64,000 nucleotides of DNA from Ecytonucleospora hepatopenaei. Lineage: Eukaryota; Microsporidia; Enterocytozoonidae. Location of the stretch: contig JAPMUG010000009.1 in the NCBI GenBank assembly GCA_026692725.1, positions 1 to 64,000 of the forward strand, given 5' to 3'. Under the pieces are notes generated by a model. The model made no database searches. It was not told the origin of the DNA and worked only from the letters and a program-made list of their open reading frames with translations. Below, in pieces: positions 1-10,248 of this stretch (positions within the stretch are counted from its first letter, which is position 1; the number at the start of each line of letters is the position of its first letter). The position numbers and the translations under genes were made by a program.

Positions 1-451
1 TTAGTTTAGTTAGTTAGTTTAGTTAGTTTAGTTAGTTAGTTAGTTTAGTTAGTTTAGTTAGTTAGTTAGTTAGTTTAGTTAGTTAGTTAGTTAGTTAGTT
101 TAGTTAGTTTAGTTAGTTTAGTTAGTTTAGTTAGTTTAGTTAGTTTAGTTAGTTAGTTTAGTTAGTTAGTTAGTTTAGTTAGTTTAGTTAGTTTAGTTAG
201 TTAGTAGTTAGTTAGTTTAGTTAGTTTAGTTAGTTAGTTAGTTAGTTTAGTTAGTTTAGTTAGTTAGTTAGTTTAGTTAGTTTAGTTAGTTAGTTTAGTT
301 TAGTTAGTTAGTTTAGTTAGTTAGTTAGTTAGTTTAGTTTAGTTTAGTTAGTTAGTTAGTTTAGTTAGTTAGTTAGTTTAGTTAGTTAGTTAGTTAGTTT
401 AGTTAGTTAGTTAGTTAGTTTAGTTAGTTAGTTAGTTAGTTTAGTTAGTTA
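1..451 (+). repeat. Telomere-like array, G-strand orientation (TTAG/TTTAG)
   Basis: The + strand is an uninterrupted irregular mix of the 4-mer TTAG and the 5-mer TTTAG. Reading into the chromosome, a left telomere should show the C-strand (CTAA) first, so this block is in the reverse orientation to the much longer array that follows. I see no coding potential. It could be the end of a second, fused chromosome arm, or a fold-back assembly artefact. Confidence 0.85.
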
Positions 452-541
452 ATTATACGTAGATAGTACTTAGTTTATTGTAAGTTATTAATTAATATAA
501 GTTATTAGTTAATTTAAGTTATTAGAGTTATTAATAAGTTA
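452..541. other. Junction between two inverted telomeric arrays
   Basis: About 90 bases of AT-rich sequence join the G-strand array on the left to the C-strand array on the right. It contains several copies of a short AAGTTATTA-like word and is not a simple palindrome, so it does not look like a plain hairpin tip. It marks the exact point where repeat orientation inverts. Confidence 0.7.
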
Positions 542-807
542 ATACTAACTAAACTAACTACTAACTAACTAAACTAACTAACTAAACTAACTAACTAACT
601 AACTAACTAACTTAAACTAACTAACTAAACTAACTAACTACTAACTAAACTAACTAACTAACTATAACTAAACTAACTAAACTAACTAACTAAACTAACT
701 AACTAACTAAACTAACTAAACTAACTAACTAAACTAACTAACTAACTAACTAAACTAAACTAACTAACTAAACTAACTAACTAACTAACTAACTAAACTA
801 AACTAAC

Positions 808-847
<40 letters not shown>

Positions 848-898
848 ACTAACTAACTAACTAAACTAACTAAACTAACTAAAACTAACTAACTAACT

Positions 899-929
<31 letters not shown>

Positions 930-1452
930 ACTAACTAACTAACTAACTAAACTAACTAACTAACTAAACTAACTAACTAACTAACTAAACTAACTAACTA
1001 ACTAACTAAACTAACTAAACTAACTAAACTAACTAACTAAACTAACTAACTAACTAACTAACTAAACTAACTAACTAACTAAACTAACTAAACTAACTAA
1101 CTAAACTAACTAACTAACTAAACTAACTAACTAACTAAACTAACTAAACTAACTAAACTAACTAACTAAACTAACTAACTAACTAACTAAACTAACTAAA
1201 CTAACTAACTAACTAAACTAACTAACTAACTAACTAACTAAACTAAACTAACTAACTAAACTAACTAACTAACTAACTAACTAAACTAACTAACTAAACT
1301 AAACTAACTAAACTAACTAACTAAACTAACTAACTAACTAAACTAACTAACTAAACTAACTAAACTAACTAACTAACTAACTAAACTAACTAACTAACTA
1401 AACTAAACTAACTAACTAACTAAACTAAACTAACTAAACTAACTAACTAACT

Positions 1453-1516
<64 letters not shown>

Positions 1517-1990
1517 ACTAACTAACTAACTAACTAAACTAACTAACCTAAACTAACTAACCTAAACTAACTAACTAACTAAACTACTAAACTAAACTAA
1601 CTAACCTAACTAACTAACTAAACTAACTAACTAACTAACCTAAACTAACTAACTAACTAAACTAAACTAACTAAACTAACTAACTAACCTAACTAACCTA
1701 ACCTAAACTAAACTAACTAACTAACTAAACTAAACTAACTAACACTAACTAACTAAACTAACTAACTAACTACTAACCTAAACTAACTAACTAACTAAAC
1801 TACTAACTAACTAACTAAACTAACTAAACTAACTAACTAACTAACTAACTAAACTAACCTAACTAACTAACTAAACTAACTAACTAACTAACTAACTAAA
1901 CTAACTAACTAACTAAACTAACTAACCTAACTAACTAACTAAACTAACTAAACTAACTAAACTAACTAACCTAAACTAACTAACTAACCT

Positions 1991-2022
<32 letters not shown>

Positions 2023-2204
2023 CTAAACTAAACTAACTAAACTAACTAACTAACTAACTAAACTAACTAACTAACTAACTAAACTAACTAACCTAACTAA
2101 CTAAACTAACTAACTAACCTAACTAACTAAACTAAACTAACTAAACTAAACTAACTAAACTAACTAAACTAACTAAACTAACTAACTAACTAAACTAACT
2201 AACT

Positions 2205-2235
<31 letters not shown>

Positions 2236-2533
2236 ACTAACTAACTAAACTAAACTAACTAACTAACTAACTAACTAAACTAACTAAACTAACTAACTAA
2301 ACTAACTAACTAACTAACCTAAACTAACTAAACTAACTAACTAACTAACTAAACTAACTAACTAACTAAACTAACTAACTAACTAAACTAACTAACTAAA
2401 CTAACTAACTAACTAACCTAACTAACTAACTAACTAAACTAACTAAACTAAACTAAACTAACTAAACTAACTAACTAACTAACTAACTAAACTAAACTAA
2501 CTAACTAAACTAACTAAACTAAACTAACTAACT

Positions 2534-2568
<35 letters not shown>

Positions 2569-2650
2569 ACTAACTAACTAACTAACTAAACTAACTAACT
2601 AAACTAACTAAACTAACCTAAACTTAACTAACTAAACTAACTAACTAACT

Positions 2651-2687
<37 letters not shown>

Positions 2688-3010
2688 TAACTACTAAACT
2701 ACTAACCCTAACCTAACTTAACTAAACTAACTAACTAACTAACTTAACTAAACTAACTAACTAAACTACTAACTAACCTAACCTAACTAACTAACTAAAC
2801 TAACTAACTAACTAACTAACTACTAACTAACTAACCTAACTAACTAACTTACTAAACTAACTAACTAACTAACTAAACTAACTAACTAAACTAACTAAAC
2901 TAAACTAACTAACTAACTAACTAAACTAACTAACCTAACACTAAACTAAACTAAACTAACCTAACCTAACCTAACTAAACTAACTAACTAACTAACTAAC
3001 TAAACCTAAC
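542..3010 (-). repeat. Telomere/subtelomere array, C-strand orientation (CTAA/CTAAA)
   Basis: Nearly 2.5 kb of CTAA and CTAAA units, the orientation expected at a left chromosome end. The distal part is almost purely 4- and 5-mers. From about 1540, and strongly from 2690 to 3010, variants with CCTAA and CCCTAA appear, so the inner part keeps units closer to the common TTAGG/TTAGGG telomere type. No genes are visible. Confidence 0.85.
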
Positions 3011-3025
3011 CCTACCTACTAACTA

Positions 3026-4002
3026 GATATCTAGTCAATAGCTTACCGTAGGTAAGATATCTAGTCAATAGCTTACCGTAGGTAAGATATCTAGTCAATA
3101 GCTTACCGTAGGTAAGATATCTAGTCAATAGCTTACCGTAGGTAAGATATCTAGTCAATAGCTTACCGTAGGTAAGATATCTAGTCAATAGCTTACCGTA
3201 GGTAAGATATCTAGTCAATAGCTTACCGTAGGTAAGATATCTAGTCAATAGCTTACCGTAGGTAAGATATCTAGTCAATAGCTTACCGTAGGTAAGATAT
3301 CTAGTCAATAGCTTACCGTAGGTAAGATATCTAGTCAATAGCTTACCGTAGGTAAGATATCTAGTCAATAGCTTACCGTAGGTAAGATATCTAGTCAATA
3401 GCTTACCGTAGGTAAGATATCTAGTCAATAGCTTACCGTAGGTAAGATATCTAGTCAATAGCTTACCGTAGGTAAGATATCTAGTCAATAGCTTACCGTA
3501 GGTAAGATATCTAGTCAATAGCTTACCGTAGGTAAGATATCTAGTCAATAGCTTACCGTAGGTAAGATATCTAGTCAATAGCTTACCGTAGGTAAGATAT
3601 CTAGTCAATAGCTTACCGTAGGTAAGATATCTAGTCAATAGCTTACCGTAGGTAAGATATCTAGTCAATAGCTTACCGTAGGTAAGATATCTAGTCAATA
3701 GCTTACCGTAGGTAAGATATCTAGTCAATAGCTTACCGTAGGTAAGATATCTAGTCAATAGCTTACCGTAGGTAAGATATCTAGTCAATAGCTTACCGTA
3801 GGTAAGATATCTAGTCAATAGCTTACCGTAGGTAAGATATCTAGTCAATAGCTTACCGTAGGTAAGATATCTAGTCAATAGCTTACCGTAGGTAAGATAT
3901 CTAGTCAATAGCTTACCGTAGGTAAGATATCTAGTCAATAGCTTACCGTAGGTAAGATATCTAGTCAATAGCTTACCGTAGGTAAGATATCTAGTCAATA
4001 GC
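3026..4002. repeat. 30-bp subtelomeric satellite, about 32.6 identical copies
   Basis: A 30-base unit beginning GATATCTAGTCAATAGC repeats head to tail with no sequence variation that I can see. Each unit holds an 8-base palindrome (AGATATCT) and a 6-bp inverted repeat with a 3-base loop (CTTACC-GTA-GGTAAG). Because 30 is a multiple of three, one - strand frame stays open for 328 codons as a 10-residue repeat. It has no ATG-led conserved protein and no other support, so I treat it as a satellite, not a gene. Confidence 0.9.
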
Positions 4003-4052
4003 GCTCCAAAACTTTAACTTCGTTACACTCCGTCAAGTTTTCTCGCGCTACT
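4003..4052. other. GC-richer hairpin-like flank of the satellite
   Basis: Directly after the last satellite unit lies a short block with GCGC at both ends and AAAACTT/AAGTTTT arms that can pair, in an otherwise extremely AT-rich area. Its composition differs from both neighbours. It may be the edge of an older repeat or element. I do not recognise it. Confidence 0.35.
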
Positions 4053-5394
4053 AATCATAATCTAATTTTTGTTTTCACGTATTTTCTTTTCTTTGTTTTT
4101 ACTTTTACTATTCATAAAATAGTATTATAATGTTTTTTAAGTACTAATAAATTAAATTAAACTTTTTGTATTTATTTCTTTTGATTTTTTATTGTTATTT
4201 TTATTTTATTATTAGGTTTATAAACTTGTTAATAGTTTTATATTTTTTATATGTAAATATACTTAAGTATTTATTTTAGTTTTTTTATTTTTTTTACTTT
4301 ATATTTTTTTTATTTAATACACTCATTGTTTTCTCTTATTTTTATTATCTTTTAAAATATTCCTATTTTTTTACAAATATTATAATATTTTCTAATAAAT
4401 GTATATATTTATATAATTTATTTATTAAAAACATGTAAATAGTTAATAAAGTATCTTTTTATAATTATTAATACTATTTAAATACACATATACCTTATCA
4501 TTTATACCTTTACTTATATATTTTATTAGAATATTTCTTCTATTTTTTTTTAAATTTCTTAAAATAATAATTTATTTAGTAATATATACTAAACTAATGC
4601 ATTTTATATACTTATAATTTATTTACTATCATTTATATTATGTTTTACACTTATATTAATACATTTAAATTATATTTCTACTATTATTCTTTTATATTCT
4701 TTTTTATTCTATTTTACTATTAGGGTTAAAAAATATTTACTAGTACTAATTTTATTAACCATATTTTTTACTAAAGGGTATACTCACAAATACAAAAAAT
4801 TGAAAAATACATCTACCTAAAACTATTCAATTTTCAATATCATTGCATTCTATATATACTTTTATTTCATCTTTTTTCTTTTCCTTTTTACCTACGTGTT
4901 TTTTATTTCTATTATATTTTATTTTTCAAATTATTTTAACATAAAATATCTTAAAACTACTAATATATAATATACACTAATAATTTTAGTTATTATACTA
5001 TTTATTTATAAAACATATAAAAAGTTTTTAGTAGTTAATATATAGTTGTGTATTACAAAATATTTTATAATAGTAGTAATACTATAATAAATTTGTTAGT
5101 ATTGTTAGCTACTACTGCATTATATATATTCATATATTTGTTTTGTAAAAATCATTATTTATACCAGTGACATTAAATAGTTCTTCCTATATACTATAAT
5201 ACAATACATATTTACTCTCTATCTTAAAAATACTATTCTGTACTCATATGGTTACTGCTATTTTATCAATACATAAATCACTTAATGTCTTTATCTTGTA
5301 TACTAGTAATTAAATTTATGTTTTTTAATCTATTCTCAACTATTTTGTTTTGCATATCTTTAAAGTGTAATTTGAAATGTTTAACATTATTATC
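4053..5394. other. AT-rich subtelomeric DNA without a gene
   Basis: Low-complexity, stop-dense AT-rich sequence on both strands. I see no protein-like frame, RNA gene or element boundary. Confidence 0.6.
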
Positions 5395-5920
5395 TTAAAA
5401 TGCATTTTTCAAAAAATTCAAATTCATTAATACATTTTCAATTACTTCATAATTTGTCTCTTTTTCTACTACATTTATTATTTATTATTGTTTTTCTATA
5501 TACAATTCTAATTGATTTATCTATATAATGTTGTTGAAAATTCAAAAAAATCTGCTACTAAATTTAAAGCATCAACATTGTTTAAATTTAAAGAACTGTA
5601 TTTATCACTAAGTAATTTTATAAAATATTCTTTTAATTTAAAATAATAAATTATATTTTAAAATAAACTTATAAAGTTGTTTAGTAATTTATGAATTGTT
5701 CTTTCTGTTTTATCAAATAATATTTTTTCTACTTTTCCACTATTACTTAAACTATTATTAGAATTGTTTTTTGTGTTATACCATTTTATTGTTAGTTACC
5801 ATTTTATTGTTAGTTGAAAATTAACTGTCAATAAGGTCTTTTATCTTTATTTCATTATTATCCCTTGATTTATCAAGTTCTTCCCATAAATCTTCTGTTT
5901 CTGCATTATTATGCTCATAT
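5395..5920 (-). pseudogene. Decayed gene remnant, unknown family
   Basis: Read on the - strand, several stretches look protein-like but are broken by stops and frame changes. The clearest is 5821-5920, whose translation contains AETEDLWEELDKSRDNNE before a TAA. Another at about 5658-5746 contains GKVEKILFDKTERTIHKLL, and 5518-5640 contains KLLSDKYSSLNLNNVDALN. Charged, amphipathic residues and sensible codon choice in AT-rich DNA suggest former coding. I cannot name a family; no intact copy is in the window. Confidence 0.3.
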
Positions 5921-6060
5921 TTTATTTTAAAAATAAAATTTAGAGTACAAAAAACCACATTTAAAAACAAACAAAAGATTTTCCTTCCATAAATAATCAA
6001 TGATAACTTAAAAATATATTCAATGATAATTAAAAATTTGTTGGATTTTCCAACGCAGAA

Positions 6061-6257
6061 ATTATTACATTATTACATTATTACATTATTACATTATTAC
6101 ATTATTACATTATTACATTATTACATTATTACATTATTACATTATTACATTATTACATTATTACATTATTACATTATTACATTATTACATTATTACATTA
6201 TTACATTATTACATTATTACATTATTACATTATTACATTATTACATTATTACATTAT
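6061..6257. repeat. 8-bp microsatellite (ATTATTAC)n
   Basis: About 24.6 perfect copies of an 8-base unit. The frame 6023-6286 (+) that runs through it is an artefact of the repeat. Confidence 0.9.
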
Positions 6258-6286
6258 TGACTTTCATGTTAAAGGAGACAAAATAA

Positions 6287-6907
6287 ATATTAGTTTGAAA
6301 ATTAGAGATTTATTTATTAAACCTTTTTTATTTACTAAATAACATTTTTTAACCTATCAAAATTATGGTTCTTATTTTTTTAACACTACTTATTAATAAA
6401 CTCTATTTTGATTAAAAACTTATCACTGAATAAATAACTACGGATGACTTTATCTAATACTTGTTTTTTAAGCTGTAAAGTTTAAATAAACTTTTCAAAC
6501 TAATTAAATATAAAAGAATGCTATAATGCTTGTACTTACATAAAAATGCTAAAACTTAGAAATACACAAGTTTATTTTAAAAACCTATTATTTGTAAATT
6601 TTGTCAGGATGTGGCATACAACAATAAAAAAACAATTTTATTTAAAAAACATGTTATCTAATAAAAGAGGTGTTAAATAATTTGATAAAATTATGTTTAA
6701 GTTAGTTTTTTACCTTTTTCTTGTTTTAATTGTGCTTTATAAAATATTTTTGCCTAAAAAGTTGAAATTATTTTTGTAACTTTTTACTAATAAAATTTGA
6801 CTTTTAAAAAGTTTACATTACTTTTTGCCCTTGAAATTTTACCTATACTCTTTTTTATTCTTTTTTTAAATTTTTTTTCTAATAATATACTATTAAATAT
6901 ACTTATA
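6287..6907. other. AT-rich spacer without a gene
   Basis: Stop-dense AT-rich sequence up to the left end of the Tc1-like transposon. No feature is supported. Confidence 0.55.
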
Positions 6908-6934
6908 CAGTAGTGTCAACAAAAAATGGGACAC
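6908..6934 (+). repeat. Left terminal inverted repeat of Tc1-like element
   Basis: Matches the right end (8344-8370) over all 27 bases and abuts a TA dinucleotide on its outer side. Confidence 0.93.
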
Positions 6935-7074
6935 CCCCAAGATTTGTTGACAGTGCTTGTTTTTTTAAACAAACACGACCACTGTCATGTACTTTCTTTA
7001 TATAAGGGTTAAATAAATTCATTTTTCTTTCTTTTCACATTATTTTATTTAAAATTTAAAATGTAAACAAAAAA

Positions 7075-7096
7075 GTGTCAACAAAAAATGGGACAC
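7075..7096 (+). repeat. Internal left transposase-site repeat
   Basis: Repeats 22 bases of the outer terminal repeat (GTGTCAACAAAAAATGGGAC core) in the same orientation, about 165 bp inside the left end. Confidence 0.85.
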
Positions 7097-7148
7097 TTTG
7101 ATCAAAGTGTTTGTTAATTAATAAATTATTTGTTTGTCTATTAATCCT

Positions 7149-8165
7149 ATGTCAAAACATATTAGTGAACTAATGAAAGGTAAAATCATTGCCTTCAGAG
7201 AGCTAAATATGTCCTGCCGGGAGATTGCTAAGAAAACCGGTATAAGCAAGTCTAGAGTCCAGAGGATCCTGGACCGGTATCAGGAGACCGGCCAAACAGG
7301 TCGGAAAATAGGTACTGGAACATCATCGACTGTACCGAAGGCGCAGAAAAATCAAATTATTAAACTTTTGAAATCAAAAGAGAAATTTAATAATAAAAGA
7401 TTGACCGCCAAGGTAACGGATGAGTTTCAGAAAAAGGTATCGCGTAGCACAGTGATAAACTACCAGCATGAAATAGAGCTCGGTATGTATATCAAGTGCG
7501 AAAAGCCATACTTAAGACCTGAGAACGTAAAAAAACGTTTCGAAATGGCTAAGACCTGGATGTTCGCTCCTGATAAGGATTGGGAGAGGGTCCTCTGGAG
7601 CGATGAGTGCCCGTTTGAGAGGGTTAACAATCCTGGGACTAGGTGGGTCCGCAGGAAGCTTGGTGAACGCCTCAAACCGGAGAACCTGAAAGGTACGGTA
7701 AAATTCGGCGGAGGCAAGATTATGGTGTGGGGCTGCTTTTCATCTCAAGGCGTGGGAAACCTTGTAAGAATTGATGGGAAAATGGATTCCAAGCAGTACT
7801 TGTCAATTCTACGGAATAACCTGGAAGAATCGATCGAGAAATTAAAAATTTCTGATCCGATCTTTCAGCAAGACAATGACCCAAAACACACTAGTGGCCT
7901 GATTAAGGAGTACCTGACGAGATGCGAGTTTGATACACTCGATTGGCCGTCCCAGTCCCCTGATATGAACCCAATTGAGAATCTATGGGGCATCGTTAAA
8001 GGCAATATTGGAAATTTTATTGCAAAAAATGATGATCATTTATGGGAAAAAGTTCAGGTTGAGTGGTATAAGATCACACCTGAAACGTGCCAAAAACTCG
8101 TCAGGTCAATGAAAAAAAGAGTATTGGCCCTATATGAGGCAAAAGGACAACATACAAAGTATTAA
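7149..8165 (+). CDS. Tc1/mariner-family transposase (DD34E)
   Basis: A 338-residue cut-and-paste transposase that would bind the element's repeats and move it through a DDE active site. The N-terminus has paired helix-turn-helix motifs (SCREIAKKTGISKSRVQRIL). The catalytic triad is visible: Asp in LWSDECPF, Asp in QQDNDPKHTS, and Glu in NPIENLW, with 34 residues between the second Asp and the Glu, which is typical of Tc1. The open frame extends to a TTG at 7134, but the first ATG is 7149. Base composition is clearly GC-richer than the surrounding DNA, and codons such as CCG and GGC are common, which fits a recent arrival, perhaps by transfer from a host or another parasite. No stop or frameshift is seen. 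Confidence 0.95.
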   Translation: MSKHISELMKGKIIAFRELNMSCREIAKKTGISKSRVQRILDRYQETGQTGRKIGTGTSSTVPKAQKNQIIKLLKSKEKFNNKRLTAKVTDEFQKKVSRSTVINYQHEIELGMYIKCEKPYLRPENVKKRFEMAKTWMFAPDKDWERVLWSDECPFERVNNPGTRWVRRKLGERLKPENLKGTVKFGGGKIMVWGCFSSQGVGNLVRIDGKMDSKQYLSILRNNLEESIEKLKISDPIFQQDNDPKHTSGLIKEYLTRCEFDTLDWPSQSPDMNPIENLWGIVKGNIGNFIAKNDDHLWEKVQVEWYKITPETCQKLVRSMKKRVLALYEAKGQHTKY

Positions 8166-8183
8166 ATAAAATTTTACTAAAAC

Positions 8184-8204
8184 TGTCCCATTTTTTGTTG
8201 ACAC
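8184..8204 (-). repeat. Internal right transposase-site repeat
   Basis: Inverted copy of the inner left repeat (7075-7096), 166 bp inside the right end. Confidence 0.85.
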
Positions 8205-8343
8205 TTTTTGATAAAAATTTTAATTAAGGGATCAAAAAAGTCATATTGGGCTAAAAATTTTTACCCTTGTATTGAAATTTAATAAATAAGTTTATTAATA
8301 TCATTAATCACTATTTTAAGACAAATTTTTTACCCCCTAACAA

Positions 8344-8370
8344 GTGTCCCATTTTTTGTTGACACTACTG
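8344..8370 (-). repeat. Right terminal inverted repeat of Tc1-like element
   Basis: Perfect reverse complement of 6908-6934, followed by the TA target duplicate. Confidence 0.93.
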
Positions 8371-10248
8371 TAATTTTACTACTATTTATTATGTTTATAA
8401 TTTTACTAATAAAATATTTTTATAAGGTATAGCACAAGATTTATTTATAACCTTACATATATTGTTTTTAATAAATATTTATCTTATATGTAAAATTTGA
8501 ATCATTTATTAGTATGTTTAAAACTTCTAAAATGAACAATTAATAAAATAATAAAATAATAAAACAATTAAGTAATAAAATACTAAAACATGAGTATAAT
8601 TAATATATTTCTATCTTTAATAAATTACTAGTAGTATCATTTATATTTATTATATAAAACACAAATACTTGTTATTATTATTGTCATTTATTATTACATG
8701 CTAATATTTCTTTATATTTTTTATATTTATTATTTTCTTACTATATTACATATGCTTTTAAATATTTTCTATTTTTTATTAACTGTTGGGATTATGGATA
8801 TGTTTGAAGTGTGTTTAATATCTAATATATATTTTTTATAAAAATTTACCCATATTGTTTTTACTTTAATAAATTGTTATGACAGATAAATTAGTTTCCA
8901 ACATTAACATTTCTTTATATTGTTAGTTTAATGCATTTTACCTTATATTTTATTTTTAATGTTTTTAATATTATATTCTATATTGTTAAGTATTATTACT
9001 ATTATTACTGTTTATGTTAGTATTTCTTTTATATCTAATATTTCATCAATATACAACAATACCTATATAATAATTATACATTAAACTACTAAATTTTATA
9101 TGAACACTTTTATATTGTATTATGTGTTATTGAAGTTAAGTTTATTTTATTTTAAATATCATTTCTAACTATATTCTTTTAATTTTACTAATACACCTTT
9201 ATATATTATTATATTATAATATTGTTATATAATGATGTTTTATATGATATTTATTATATTCAAATAATATACTATAATATTATATAATATTATATAATAT
9301 ACTATAATTTAATATAATATAATATAAATGTGTCTATTGTATTTTCTTAATCTTTTTTACTTTATTATTATTTCTATATTTATGTTTATATTTTTATAAT
9401 GCTATAATATTTATTACCTGATATTATCTCTAATGTTTTAGTTTTTATAATTTTTTAATTAGTAACATATTTAAATAATATCTTTTATATTTATTTTATT
9501 TATTTATTTATTGTATTATGTATATTAATCATATTAAGTATATTTAGTGTATAATTGTTTTAATATGACTATTACTTTGTGTATTACATAATATTGATTT
9601 AAATGATACTATTTTACTATACATTAAGTTATATGGTTCATTTTATAATGATTCAAAATATTAACAGTATCTTGTGTATTAGTAATAAAAACGTATTTTT
9701 TTATTTTTATCTTTGTTTCTTAACCATATAGTTATAAAAATAATTTTTTACATATTTGCTTGTATTTGTTATTTTATGATTATTTTTACTTTTTATATTA
9801 ACCTTATCCTTTTCCTATGTTATTAAATAAACTTACTTTTTTATCTATTGTTTTTTATTTTTATGAATAACCAAATAAGTTTTTATTGTTCAGTTTTATG
9901 ATTAATATTTTTATAAACATTTTCTTCTATTGTTTTCTATTACTATTAAATTGCTATATAATAAAATATGTTTAAAAGTTTACTAAATATTGCTATTATT
10001 TTATATGTATGTAAAAATATAAATATTTATATTTTTTTAAACTTTTAAGGTTAAATAATCTAATGAATAAATTGTTATAAATATATACACATCTTTACTA
10101 TGTCTTTTGTACACATAAATTGTATTGTTAAAGAAATATTAATTTTCTAATTAAGTATTAGTCTATACTTGTTATGCTTTACATTAAAAAACCCTATGAT
10201 TTATTTTAAATTTTTTAAATTTATTTATTTTTCTAATGTTATTTATAA
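8371..10248. other. AT-rich subtelomeric DNA without a gene
   Basis: Nearly 1.9 kb of AT-rich sequence with stops in every frame and local TATAA-type low complexity (for example 9200-9330). No conserved feature is seen. Confidence 0.55.

Larger units (their letters stand above)
6908..8370 (+). mobile_element. Intact Tc1-like DNA transposon, 1463 bp
   Basis: The ends are perfect 27-bp terminal inverted repeats (6908-6934 and 8344-8370) starting CAGTAGTGTC, flanked on both sides by TA (6906-6907, 8371-8372), the Tc1/mariner target duplication. An inner copy of most of the repeat sits about 165 bp inside each end (7075-7096 and 8184-8204), giving an IR/DR arrangement with two likely transposase sites per end, as in Sleeping Beauty-type elements. 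One transposase gene fills the middle. The perfect ends and intact frame suggest recent activity. Confidence 0.95.

Noticed and set aside
3012..3998. 328-codon - strand frame with a 10-residue repeat
   Set aside because: Created by the 30-bp satellite; every unit is identical at DNA level, with no synonymous variation and no conserved start context.
6023..6286. 87-codon frame across the 8-bp microsatellite
   Set aside because: Repeat artefact; the flanks give only a few codons.
7460..7717. 85-codon - strand frame within the Tc1 transposase
   Set aside because: Antisense of a well-supported gene.
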